The notes under the pieces are model-generated. The model made no database searches. It worked only from the letters and a program-made list of their open reading frames with translations, and was not told the origin of the DNA. Positions 42,179-53,119 of a stretch of DNA of 64,000 bases are shown here, piece after piece. The stretch spans positions 992,001 to 1,056,000 of the forward strand of contig NW_023501043.1 in assembly GCF_014066305.1 (NCBI RefSeq), read 5' to 3'. How positions within the stretch are numbered: position 1 is the first letter of the stretch; the number at the start of each line of letters is the position of its first letter. The translations under genes and the position numbers were made by a program. This DNA is from Letharia columbiana. Taxonomy: Eukaryota > Ascomycota > Lecanoromycetes > Lecanorales > Parmeliaceae.

Positions 42179-44850
42179 ACATATCTAGCGACGACGATGA
42201 TGAGGAGGACCATAGAAGGCCTACACCGGACACCAGTGGGGGCGATGTCTGCTCGCATGGAGTTGTAGGCCATTGGGAACGAAGTTTGAGTCATTAGTTG
42301 GACTCCCTTGCGGTCCTCATAAAAAATGACATTCGTAGGCCATTCGAATCGATTGTCCCGAGGGTCATAAATCCGGTACTGAGTGGATGAATGGTAACCG
42401 GTATATATGCCCTGGTAGGCCACAGCATGTAGCTTACTTTCTCGTTTTTCTTTTGGTAGGTAAACCAAGCATAGACAACCGAAGACTTTTTCGTGACTCA
42501 GGTCCGGTTTCTTGTTGAACCATAGTTCGTAGGGTGACTTGCTCCCTCTGCTACCATGTGGTAGTCTGTTTTTCAGATGGTTTGCATAGATTGCGGCCTC
42601 TGACCAGAAGCTCATGGGTAGGCCTGACTGGCTAAGCATGGGTCTCATGAATTCAGTCAACGTCCTGTTGAATCGTTCTGCGATACCATTCTGGTATGGG
42701 GTGTAGGTAGTCGTGAATTCCATAGTGATACCTCGTTCCTTGAGTGTATCCTCGACTGACTTGTATTCTTGTGCATTGTCGGTTCTGACTGACACCACTC
42801 CTCTTACCCCAGCCATTTTATCAATCATAATCACATTCCTAAGGATGAAGGCGTAGATCTGTTTCTTTGATGTAATGGGCTCGAAGTTCGATTGGTCAGT
42901 GGCCTCATCGATGAGGGATACAAACCACTTGCTGCCCCCCACAATGCTGCCCACGGGATATGGTCCCCAGAAGTCGGTGTGCATCCGAGCTCCTGGTACT
43001 GTTTCCTTTGGCCTGGGGTCCTTGTTGATCTGTTGAACCATTTTCGTGGAGTCACATGTGTCACATTGGAATCCTTCCGATGGTTTCATTTCCTCTACAC
43101 CTCTTGCGTAGAGATGTAGGTCCTTCAGGCGATACGCTCCAGTATGGCCCAATCGTTGATGCATTAGTCGAAAATGATCGACTTGTCCTGCTTGTTTCGT
43201 AGGTGTAGGTGTGCTTCCAATGGGAGGTCCCGACTCCCTAGAAGCGAATGCTCTATCAGATGTCGATGTGGTCAACTGATATAGGCCATTCCTCGCACAG
43301 CCCCTTGCTACCGTCTTGCCTGTGGATGTGTTGATGATTTCAACACCCAGGCTTCCGAATCGTACCTCAAAACCCTTTCGATCCAGTGCTATGATAGATA
43401 GCAGGTTACCACCCATTCCTGGGACATACAGAACATCTGTCATGGTCTGCATGTGGTTGCCCATACGAATTCAGATGGTTCCCCTGCCTGTCGCCATCAA
43501 CTCGCTTTGATTGCCGAATTCCACTGCTTTCGAATAAGGCTGCCAGTCGGTAAATAGTTCCTTGTTTGGTGTCATATGGCGAGTCGCTCCGGAGTCTATT
43601 AGCCAGCTACTGTTTCCTGAAAAGTCTGCTATCATGGAAGAATTCTTCACTGATAGTCCACTGTCGGTGGGCTCTGGCTTTTCCCTAGCCATCCATGAGC
43701 CTTCCTTTCGACTGTATGCATCGCTTACATCGCTAGCATCACCGTCGGTGTCTGATTTGTCTGCTGCTGCTGCAGCATGGTCTGAGCGTCCTCGCCCACT
43801 ACCTTTGGATGTCTTTGAACCCCTTGGTCGATCCTTTGATTCACGATTTCGCCCATCTGAGTCCTTCGCCCCATGGTTCTTATCCTTTTCGTCCTTCTCA
43901 TCCGGACACTCCCTCTCGTAGTGCCCGGTTTTCCCACAGCCATAGCATTCTACCTTGCTCATGTCCCTGGGAGGCTTTTGGCTTGACTGGCCCTTTCGTC
44001 CATTGCGTGCAAGTAGGCCTTTGTCCTTGGCCTGTCTGTCTTGCTCCACGGTTCGTAGGCATTCCACAGCCATTTCGGTGGTGAGATTCTCGTTAATCCC
44101 CAAATTGTATTTAGCCACATCGAACTCATTCCCCTGGCAAGCGTTCATAATTACCGTCGCCATGGTGAGATCGTGTGGTGCACAGGCTGGATTTAAGTCC
44201 GTGACTTCGTCCTGTAGGTTTCGTAAATCTGCTACCATTTGATCGATCGTTTGGTCTGCTGATTTGGTGTACCCGAGGAACTTCTGCAGCATGATAGGAA
44301 GACGTCCTTTGCCACTCAATCCATGAATTCTTCGAAGCTTGTCCCACATGGATTTGGAAGTGGTAAGGTGGGCAATATGACTCTTCTGATTTCGGTCAAC
44401 GTTACCCCTGATCAGTGTAGCGATCCACCTGTCCAAAACGGTCCATCGTTTAGCTGGCTCCCTACCGAATGGTGTGGGCATCAATAGGTCCTCTGACACT
44501 ATTTCAAAGATGCCACGTCCCTCGAGGAACTGTCGATGGTCCTGGGCCCATAGGTGGTAGTTCAAGTCCTTCAGAACTTCCATTTTGACGTGCGGTTTGC
44601 TGATGAGTCCCTTATCCAGTTCCTCCAACAAATCGACTGTTAGTAGATTGTCCAAATCGGGTAGGAGGTCCTCCTCCCCCTCTTCTTCCTCCCTTCCCTT
44701 ACCTTTTGGATGGTAAGGGTCCCCAGTTGGTGACGCTGTCTGTTCAGCGGATGAACGGTCTCGGCCCCCAGCCTGCTGCAGCCCTGCCCCCGAGTGTCCT
44801 TCGGTAGGATCCTCGAGGCGGCTGCGTCCTCTGGTACTCAGGTGGGCCAT
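42157..44850 (-). pseudogene. Copia-type retrotransposon gag-protease-integrase, truncated
   Basis: Frame from ATG 44850 to the stop at 43471 (gag and protease), continuing in the same phase to 42157 (integrase). One TGA at 43471-43473 separates them and may derive from CGA. Gag has a central helical domain and a CCHC zinc knuckle C-Y-G-C-G-K-T-G-H-Y-E-R-E-C. Protease has the active-site W-L-I-D-S-G-A-T. Integrase has H-Q-R-L-G-H with a C-x2-type zinc site, D-F-W-G-P, D-N-A-Q-E-Y and the catalytic E in G-I-A-E-R-F-N-R-T. Reverse transcriptase, RNase H and the 3' LTR are missing, so the element ended by rearrangement near 42180. It is otherwise little mutated. Confidence 0.88.
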
Positions 44851-44897
44851 AGCGGTGGTAGGTAGGTGTAGCGGAAGACTGAAACCTCGGTCAATGG

Positions 44898-44915
44898 CTG
44901 ACCGGGCTCATAACC
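44898..44915 (-). other. Primer-binding site, half-tRNA type
   Basis: The minus strand directly after the LTR reads ggttatgagcccgg. This complements the anticodon arm (gggctcataacc) of initiator-Met tRNA. Copia elements typically prime from such an internally cleaved tRNA. Confidence 0.6.
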
Positions 44916-45245
44916 TGTTGGCAATTGGCCCTACTAAGGCAATAGAATTGGTAGGCTATGCCAAATAGATTGAGTACATATGATAGGTAGAACATAAGGA
45001 AAGAACTTCATGCAAGTGGGCATGGGCCTGATATAAATGCGAAAAGTCGCTTGCCAAATCACTGGATATTTGTCCCTCCGAGTCATCCGATTTTGGCTTG
45101 TGGCCCATAGTAAATCGGATTGCTTCGGGGGTCACATCTCAGCCTTCCAGGCGTGTTAGTTACCACGGCACACCTGGGCCATGGCTATGTGGCTGTAGCC
45201 CCCAGCCACATTGTGGCCAATGGCTATAAGCCGTCAAAACCAACA
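44916..45245 (-). repeat. 5' LTR of the copia remnant
   Basis: 330 bases with TGTTGG at one end and CCAACA at the other (minus-strand orientation). It borders the primer-binding site. The partner 3' LTR is not in the window, so the boundary at 45245 is inferred from terminal symmetry only. Confidence 0.6.
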
Positions 45246-45667
45246 ACACAAAGCGAAAGCGGCGGCTAGTGCTTGAATAGGCTAGCGTTGAATATCTGGA
45301 CTCCAGGAGCCCTTTTTGATAGGATTTTATAGCAACGTTTCAGCTCTATGCGCTGTTCAAGACTTGTCTCCTTTCATTTCCGCGTCGTTGAATTGAAGTG
45401 TGCAACCGTAAATGCATGTGTTGTACGTTATCTCACCAACTCCCTCCGGTATTATTACTCCTACCGAACACCCTCCTCTAAACCTCAGTTTCCCCCTCCT
45501 TCTGGTAGAACATTCACTATTCGTGCCCGTTGCTTGAGTAATTGGGCAGCCTTAGCTTGCTCCAGTACTGATTCACTCCCAAGTATCATGCCGTCAAATG
45601 TTGAAGCGGTCTTTTCAGGCAGGCGCCACAGCGCGAGCCGATAGGCAGGATCTACTGCTCGACCTCA
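45246..45667. other. No supported gene
   Basis: A plus frame at 45348-45644 has no domain. This is probably the 3' flank of the SDR-like gene. Confidence 0.4.
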
Positions 45668-46402
45668 TTAGTCTTTGCTCTGCAGCTGGCAAATATTCAA
45701 CTTACTATCAGCGACAACCCAAGCCTGGCTTCGCCTGTTGAGCTTCTCTCCGAGTCTCTTTGTCGTGACGAGGCCGTGAAGGATGTCTTGAAAGGTAAGG
45801 AACCAATCTCTATCTTTCTTCCATGCGTAAGCCAAAAAATGGCTGTGGGCTTTAATTTCCTGCCCAGAGACCAAATTGGGCAGATGTTCATTGGCGATGA
45901 TGGAGAGGTCGATAAGAGTCTTTCTCTTGCGGGTGCCGGGCGTTAAGAAGTTGCGTATAAAGCCTTTCTTGCTTTTGTCGTTAAGATCCAAGTGTTGAGT
46001 AACGTCTTCGATCGTATACTCGTGCACGGGTCTGCTCGGGCACCTGCTAGGCGTGCAGAGAATCAATAGATCAGGGATGCCGATTCTTCGTCGCACTCCG
46101 AAGAAAATGGAAGCAATTCGATCGATGTCCGTGATGTCCGCCGTATGCATATAAATGCGTGTTGATGCACCGCACTCTTCGACAGATACTTTCAGATGCC
46201 CCTTGGCTGTCATTAAGGTGCATTCCCGAGAACCGACGAGAATGATATGAGACACCTTCGCGTACACACAAACATGGGCGACAACAAGATCGATTCCATG
46301 GAAGCTTCCAGTGATCACTGCAATTTTACCCGAGACCGAGTACGAGGAGAGAGTGCGAAACATTTGCCTGATGAGAGAGCTGTCCAGGTCTGCCTCAGAC
46401 AT
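45668..46402 (-). CDS. SDR-like protein, probably degenerate
   Basis: Start at ATG 46402 (context CACAATG), giving 244 residues. The open frame extends upstream to another ATG at 46501. Residues about 22-60 show a Rossmann start: G-K-I-A-V-I-T-G-S-F-H-G-I (the T-G-x3-G-I dinucleotide motif) followed by the strand I-I-L-V-G-S-R. Residues about 80-100 hold A-D-I-T-D. The usual N-N-A-G is replaced by L-C-T-P-S, and a Y-A-W-K-K occupies the place of the catalytic Y-x3-K but in an unusual context. Short-chain dehydrogenases use NAD(P) to oxidise or reduce alcohols and ketones. With these changes activity is doubtful. It lies tail-to-head with the O-methyltransferase on the same strand. Confidence 0.5.
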   Translation of the reverse strand: MSEADLDSSLIRQMFRTLSSYSVSGKIAVITGSFHGIDLVVAHVCVYAKVSHIILVGSRECTLMTAKGHLKVSVEECGASTRIYMHTADITDIDRIASIFFGVRRRIGIPDLLILCTPSRCPSRPVHEYTIEDVTQHLDLNDKSKKGFIRNFLTPGTRKRKTLIDLSIIANEHLPNLVSGQEIKAHSHFLAYAWKKDRDWFLTFQDILHGLVTTKRLGEKLNRRSQAWVVADSKLNICQLQSKD

Positions 46403-46600
46403 TGTGGTGGCTGGCTGGCTCCAAGATAGATGGAAGGAGCAAGTTGCATTGTTGGGGGGATCCTCCTCATGACATGAAACGCTGGCCGATGCGCGTCTCA
46501 TAAACGTCAAACAGGGAAAACTCTCAATTTAGTCCCTCTACGAAAGGACTCCTATGAGCTACACAGAGAAGATTGCTAGCAACGCGAGCAGCCTCCGAGA

Positions 46601-47933
46601 TCATTCCAGCACCGCTTCAATTAGACTTTCAGCATCTTGTGACGCCGACCAGATCTTAGAGATCTTGAGTCCGCCAGACTTCAGCAACTCCTCCCACTGT
46701 ATCTCGGTCCGCTCCATGCCCGCACATACTGCTATCATGTTGATGTCCAGGAAGGTAGCGTAGATGCTAGACCCACGATCTCGGAGACACCACTCGTTGA
46801 TGAGAAGCTTCGAGTAGTCCCTCTTCATCGCCGAGGCAGTACGTTGAAGTATCTCTCGACATTGCGTGTCCGGCCAGTCGTGAAGAATATTACGAAGATA
46901 ATAGGCCCGAGCACCTAAAAGGACCGGTCAGCATGCAGTTGAAAACAGGTCGAGCTCCTTACCTCGGATCAGCTGCGGGGTGAAGAAGTTGTATGCCATG
47001 GCCTCTGTGTTCGGGGCCGCAGTGATCTGATTGATCGTGTCCGGAAGATCCTGAAGAATTATTCGTCCGGGAAGATCAGGATACCTTTTCTTGACCTCTT
47101 GAATCTCGTGGCCGTAACCGCCGCCAATGTCGACAAACATGACCGCGTTGCCTTCGCCGGAGAACCCCGTCACCAATTCCTGTTCCAAGGGGAAGAACTC
47201 CAACCAGCTCTGCCGACCTTGGCGTTGGCTCGTCATGTAGCTATTGAAAACCTCCAGGAACTTGAGGTTCTTGGTCAAGAAGTCGAAAAATGGCTCATCG
47301 GTACAAAAAGCCATGTTGAACGCGCAATTTCGACCGTCGAAAGGCTCTTTATGGCCCGTCTTTCTCAAAAACTCCGGAAGATATTGCCATGTCATCCCCA
47401 CAACGTCAAAGCTATGTCAGCTCGAACGTGGTCGAGCTCTGGCGGGAACGTACCAGAATTTTGAGCCATCTCTCAGAGACGGTTGCGTAAATGTCTCGGA
47501 GATCCATGTCGCCCTGAATTCGTTGGTGCGTGTTCGTCTGACTGCCCCGAAAGCAGCGAGAGAGCGAAGGATTCGTGCTGGAATCAAGTCATCAGCTTCT
47601 GACCGTCAGAGTAGAAGTAGAAACACATATCAGCGTACCTAGCAATGCAGGATCTGCCTTCGTCACAGACGCCAATTCGTCCAGGCTTTTTGATCCCTTC
47701 TGGCCTCCGCTAAGGGCGTTGAAGATTCTCAGGTCGACGGCTACCCGAATCAATGCCGTCTCCAAAGGCTACAAGGGCCTTAGCTTTTCCCTGTCAGGGC
47801 CGGGAGGAAGCGGGGACGTAAAAACCTGGTACAAAATCCTTGCTTGCGTTTCTCCAGAAGTCTCAAGGGCAAGATTCAGCCATTGCGCGACCGCGCGGAC
47901 TTGACGACGTGCGTTGTCGAGAAGGAGTGCCAT
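46601..47933 (-). CDS. O-methyltransferase (plant-type/fungal secondary metabolism family)
   Basis: Five exons: 47933-47826, 47768-47639, 47577-47454, 47411-46963 and 46914-46601. The introns are 57, 61, 42 and 48 bases and every junction keeps frame, giving 374 residues. The N-terminal dimerisation part includes P-L-E-T-A-L-I-R-V-A-V-D-L and R-I-L-R-S-L-A-A-F-G-A-V. The SAM-binding motif is V-M-F-V-D-I-G-G-G-Y-G-H-E. The catalytic histidine lies in N-I-L-H-D-W-P-D. All core motifs are present, so the enzyme is probably functional and methylates a phenolic or similar hydroxyl using S-adenosylmethionine. Its length is near the short end for the family. With the neighbouring SDR-like protein it could be a remnant of a metabolite pathway, although no synthase is in the window. 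Confidence 0.82.
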
Positions 47934-48248
47934 TGTGAGAGTGAGAATTATTTTGGGTTTCAGGAAAGTTGAGGGTGCTTGGGGTGTAGCCACGGGGCCA
48001 CTCACTCGATTAGGTTGGTAGCACCGCCCTGGATGATCTGTGCCGAGCTTTCAATTGGACCTTCTCAATCTAGCCCCTGCCGGTGGAGAAAAACCATTAT
48101 GGTGGTCAATCGAGCACCATATCCACGCTATTCGAGGAGGGTCGGAGGGTGGAAATAGTCTTTCAATCTGGGCCTAACATGAAGGCAGCGTGTGTTTAAA
48201 TATGTGCCTGCCCATGAAAGTGCTAACCTTGTTCCAAGTATCCCAAAA

Positions 48249-49177
48249 ATGGCCGTTCTTAAAGCTCCCGCAGGTGGCAATCAAAACAGAGCGCCAGGCA
48301 TTCTCGCACTCACCTGGATTGAATGCTCTAGTTCTCTCATTGTTGTCGCTCTTCGTATGTTTACGCGGGCAGTGATCGTTCGCCACGTAGGGTTGGATGA
48401 CATATTCATTGTGGTCACTCTGGTGAGCAGTATTTTAATTTCAATGTTCAGGCAATGGCTGATGGGACCAGGTCTTCCCTCTCACATTCTCCGGCATCTG
48501 GACATTCTACGCGAGCAAGGGAGGCTGTCGGCATGTATACTATCTGTCTGCAGCTCGCCAAGCTCTGCTCACTAAGATCAACTGGATCTCGCAGCCGTTC
48601 TGCATCATGGCGATCGCCACCGGCAAGATATCCGTGGCCTTCCCTATCTTACGGATACTTGGAGTCGTCAGCATCTGGAAACGACGATTTCTCCATTTCA
48701 TTATCTACAGCGTCTTCCTGTGTGCTACGGCCGACATCATCGTCACATTCACTCAATGCATACCTATAAGGGCTTTGTGGATACCCTCAGTGGCTTCGCA
48801 CGCGAAATGTTTTTCTCCTACTATTTTGACAATCTTCGCATTGATCGTTTCTAGTAAGTTGATCCAGATACCTGGAATGAATGCTGCTAATAATCATAGG
48901 TTATTTTACCGTAGTCGATCTACTCCTAGCGCTTCTACCTCTTATCATCATCAAGGACCTCCAAAGGGAAAGGAAAAGAAAGATGGTATTGAGTACCGTT
49001 CTGGGCTTGGGGGTATTGTACGTCTACCCACAAACCTGTTCGAAGGGACATCCCTAAGTCATGAGTCGCAGTGCCGCTGTTTGTGCTGCCATCAAAATAA
49101 CAAAGCTTGTTAGAGAAAGCTTCCGCAGTGATTTTACCTGTAAATATGTGAGATCAATATCAACGTTGAGGTGCTGA
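48249..49177 (+). CDS. SAT4-type fungal rhodopsin-domain membrane protein, short
   Basis: Exons 48249-48422, 48472-48853, 48900-49017 and 49072-49177. Introns are 49, 46 and 54 bases, all GT..AG, and the frame closes to 259 residues. The order of features fits the family: R-M-F-T-R ... V-G-L-D-D-I-F near residue 50, the G-G-C-R-H-V-Y-Y-L block near 75, then several hydrophobic helices (K-I-S-V-A-F-P-I-L-R-I, T-V-V-D-L-L-L-A-L-L-P-L) and L-G-x-F-A-A-V-C-A-A-I-K. Five or six membrane helices are visible. The family usually has seven and a longer tail, so the C terminus may be truncated, or a further intron after about 49130 was missed. Function in this family is mostly unknown. Confidence 0.65.
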
Positions 49178-51469
49178 CATCAAAAAGGGGCAACGGTTGA
49201 TTTGCTGGTGTGGAATGTGTGAGTCGACACATTTGAATTGTATGATATCACCTGACGAAAGACGAATAGAAACGAGATCAACGTTATCATCGTCGCTGCC
49301 TGTATACCCACACTTCAGCCGCTATTATCCGGCGCCGGGTTGACAAGGCGCACAAAAGGGTATCGACGATCTGGGTCCACCGAGGACCGTATCGAACTTG
49401 GTAATTTGTCAAGGGTTTACGCTGTAAAGCGCAATGGAAATGCAGGGTTCCAAAGACATACTCAGCCAACGAACCAGGGCTCTATTCAGAGGACTATTGA
49501 CGTGGATGTTCGTCTGGCCCAGGTGTAGATCAGACACGAAGATTATCCTAGGTACAGAAGACGTGCAGTGCAATATCAAAATGCAACACAAAGCGCCGTC
49601 TTCCACCATTTTCCGAGTTATCCAATGTATTTTGTAGCTAGCACCCGTCTATTTTACCCTACTACCGTCGTGTCTAGCGCTCTTTATCCTTGCATTCTCT
49701 ACCGTCGTATCTAGCGTTCTTTATTTTCTGCCCTCGGTCGTGTCTAACGCCGTTTCTACTTTATTAATCCCTCACTACCTCTGTACGCATCTTAGATCTA
49801 AGCTCTAGCTCAGTTCTCGGAGCCCGTCATGCATGACGGTTACATTCAGCCCCCAGTGGTGAGGGTTGCCGCTCCCTACGTTACGGAAATAGCTCATTAC
49901 AGGAATGTACTCGTCTCTGCACGCCATGGAGTAGACTTTGTAGATACCTTGCTGTCAGACATATCCGTATTTGGCAGTGACATTGTATTGGCTTGGTATG
50001 GCATTGGGGGAAAAGGTCTCACGAGGCGGTATGTTCACGAGGATCCGTTCTGAATTGCCAATCTTGATGATTCAGACGTCTCGCTATATCCAAAGCTAGA
50101 AGATGTTTTCCTCGATAGTACGGTCGTCGTAGTGCGGAACCCAGTACTCGTATCTGACATACCGCTGTTCCGAGATGGCCAACTCTCGATCTGCTTCTGC
50201 CTAACAGTGGGACTGTGGGTTAGTGGGTCCATTATGAGGCCATAGCGTTGGTGGTTGTTTGATCAACCGTTCCGTCATTATGCGATATGCGATAGGCGGG
50301 AGACAGGTGGTCATGGCGAGTACTATTTGTATGGCCACTGCACCTGTGGTGGGCTCTTCATTCGAATTGTTCTCTTTCAGAGCCATATCATTGTTCTCCC
50401 TCCCACCCACACCTATATAGCTATAGCTTCATTTTCACTCCAGGGCATGTCGCTCAGACATGGGAGTTTTTCTAGCGCTGGGGGGCCTTTTTCGGGGCTA
50501 TTTGCAAAGGTCTTAGCTGCCCCGGTGTTGGATATGCCCAATCATATATCTACATATCTACTTGTGCATGCGTTTTTTTCTGTATGGCCTCACTGTTTGC
50601 GAACACTAATCTCGCTCAACCCTTTCCTTCTGAATATCATTGAAATTCTCTTTTCGAAGCGGACTGGAGTTGACAAAGACAGCAGCCTTTCGAACCTATA
50701 ATATAGTATTTAGTCAGCGATGGGAATTGATTATAAAGCTGATTAGAAATCTTACCTTCGCTAATGTCAACGGGACGCCCGGATTTGCCTTTTTCGGACT
50801 TCGTCAGAGTCCACCTCCTCATTCCATGTATTCTGAAATTCCTCGTTCGTAGGAGTAATCCGGATCCCGTCGAACAAATCCTTAACCGCCAGCTGAATGA
50901 CATGGGCTAGACACTCATGGCGGCATTATACTGGATACCGCATCTTTTCGACCGGATCCTGATTTTGCAGATTGCAATATCTTCGCCGAGATTAATATGA
51001 AATGTTCGAAGCCGGCTCCTCGAGCTGCGCTCGTTGGTCTGGAAGGCGTAGGATGGAGATTTGAGCTGCTATATATCTTCAAGTCCGATTCTGGGTCGGA
51101 CTCCTCGATCCCCTATCTCTTTCCTGTAAGATGCAAACCCTACCAGTGCCTTTACTGCCTCGGTGACACCGACCTACCTTTGGAGGAGCGACTTCCTAAC
51201 CTTGGCAATAAATACTCGTTGCAGCGGCACTTCGACCGCCGTCCCTTATCATCCCGAATGTGCGGTAGTCACGCTTGACATTGTGATGCTTTTAAAGAAT
51301 CATGCGGCGACCGTTCACGGAATCTACATGTCTGACAAGAATTAGAATGCCTCGTGGAGTTTTAGGCTGATTGTTGATTTTCCTGGCCTCACGGATTGCT
51401 TGTGTATACAAGAGCAACTGTTCTACGATTTTTCTATCTCCATATTTTGACGACTTGAAAAGCTCTAGC
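49178..51469. other. No recognised gene
   Basis: Short frames on both strands (for example plus 49829-50053, plus 50255-50701, minus 50903-50637) lack recognisable domains or clear splice links. Bases 49655-49760 hold three imperfect copies of about 32 bases built on taccgtcgtgtctagcgctc. The region may hold a diverged gene I cannot identify. Confidence 0.35.
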
Positions 51470-51775
51470 ACTGGGAGAGCGGGGGGCCCCGCTATGCTTC
51501 CCTGGGTTCGTCTCCACAAGGCTACACCCTGAGACAGTGTATTAACTCTTAGTTCTAAATGTATTGAACTTTCTAATATTGTACTTTCTAGTTCTCTATA
51601 GTATTTGGACTTGCATATCTTTTAAGTTGTGTAGCCTTCGTGTTTACAGATGTTTTGAGCTTGCTTGCCCTCGAAGTTTATACAACCTTCGAGTTAATAC
51701 ACTGTCTCAGGGTGTGTAGCCTTCCAAAGACGAACCTAGGGAATCAGAGGGTGTCCCTACTCTCCCAGTGCCAGA
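51470..51775. mobile_element. Fold-back/MITE-like element with about 75-base inverted ends
   Basis: The left end (51470-51545, gcactgggagag ... caaggctacaccctgagaca) and right end (about 51697-51775) are imperfect reverse complements. Shared cores are tacaccctgagacagtgtat and cctgggttcgtc/gacgaacctaggg. The interior is AT-rich. Size is about 306 bases with no gene. Confidence 0.6.
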
Positions 51776-52012
51776 ATCGGAGCTTAAGGAAGGGGGCCAA
51801 ATTGGAGCTTTGCCGGGTTTTGGGGGGGCTCTTCCAAAAATGGAGCTGGAGGGACGGTCCAAAAATGGAACACAAAAGGGCGAGGAAGACGAGATAAAGG
51901 GGATCCAGAAGTGGAGCAGGAAGTTCAGAGATATATTGGTGCTCGTCTATAATATGTTCCCCGCCCGTTCCCTGCTAAGGACGTGTCGTCGAATTAACAG
52001 GAAAGGTAGAAA

Positions 52013-52366
52013 ATGCCTTACGCAGCAAAAGCAAAAGCGCAGCAGTTCACCAGAAGGAAACCAAACTTGATGAAAAAGGCAGATCAGCTAGCGCGATTAT
52101 GTCACGCGGACGTTGCATTGATCATCCGCAGAAATGGAAGGTATTATACTTATCGATCGACTGATCACGAACGGTGGCCTCCCAGCATGACAGAGATCGT
52201 ACGTATGAATCCGATGTATCGACCTTTGGAAGCCTCGTACCCGTTGCCTGTCAATCTACTGTCCAAAGACTTTGATTACACTATTCGTGAGGTTCCGCAT
52301 AACTCAAAGGTGGAGGACCTGTCGAATGAGAGGTCTGGTTCAGTCGAGACTTCGGAAGGCACATGA
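52013..52366 (+). CDS. Small MADS-box-like protein
   Basis: 117 residues from ATG 52013. Residues about 11-45 resemble the MADS DNA-binding core: Q-F-T-R-R-K-P-N-L-M-K-K-A-D-Q-L-A-R-L-C followed by A-D-V-A-L-I-I-R-R-N-G-R. A short segment follows (Y-Y-T-Y-R-S, then W-P-P-S) seen in fungal stand-alone MADS-like proteins. There is no K-box or activation region. It would be a nuclear DNA-binding protein or a degenerate relative. Upstream exons are possible, because the domain begins very near the start. Confidence 0.65.
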   Translation: MPYAAKAKAQQFTRRKPNLMKKADQLARLCHADVALIIRRNGRYYTYRSTDHERWPPSMTEIVRMNPMYRPLEASYPLPVNLLSKDFDYTIREVPHNSKVEDLSNERSGSVETSEGT

Positions 52367-53119
52367 GTGTTAAGGGATCTGATGTCGCACCGCATGTATT
52401 TAGCAGTATGGGTAATGCTATACGGTAGAAACGTTGAGGAAGCTGAGATAACAATGCCGATACCTGCTCTCTTGACAGAAGCATTCTCGGAGTAGGCTAG
52501 TCGCCAGGAATTATTTTTGACCGACCAGTTGCGCTTAATAATATATTGAAGCTCCTGTAGCACCTTCATGTGGCTATACTGTGGTTGAGTGGGGGAAGAA
52601 GCAGTAAAGGGCAGAAGCAGAAAGATGGGAAAAGAGTGGGCATGCATTTGACCCCGAAAAAAGAGGCTCCTATTTTGACCGTCAGTCACATGAAACTTCA
52701 AATATATAAATAGTAGGAGGATGAAGCTAGCACTGGCAGAGATAGCCCTATGAAGCGTAGCGAAAGGCAGCATCGCGGAAAGCAGCACCGTAAAAGCCAG
52801 TATCGTAGAAGCCAGTAGTAGTAGAAGTGGCCGAAGGCAGGTTCTGCTGGGTGGGAGTATTATCAAGGACGATGGGAAGAAGCAGAAAAGCTTAAACCGC
52901 AAGTAGCTGAGGTTGGAAAGAGAACACTCGCTTTCTGAAGACTGCAGCGACTGCAAGTGAAGTTTGCGAGCTTGATAAGTCGATCCAGGCGTAAAGAGCC
53001 ACATTGAGGAGAATTCTTTTCCGCCTCACCCAATAGTACTATCAACTTTTGAATATTCAAGTCGATAGGAAAGAATTTATTAACCAGTTCTAGCGCAAAG
53101 GTCTTTGTCAAACAAAGCT
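52367..53119. other. Between the MADS-like gene and the NLR; no gene
   Basis: The minus frame 53004-52276 is long but hydrophobic-repetitive and antisense to the MADS-like gene at its end, so it is not supported. Bases 52745-52830 contain an imperfect 17-base tandem (gcagcaccgtaaaagccag) related in reverse to bases 45-120. This will include the NLR 3' untranslated region. Confidence 0.45.

Noticed and set aside
52276..53004. Minus-strand frame of 242 codons
   Set aside because: Repetitive hydrophobic translation of low-complexity DNA. Its end is antisense to the MADS-like gene. No domain.
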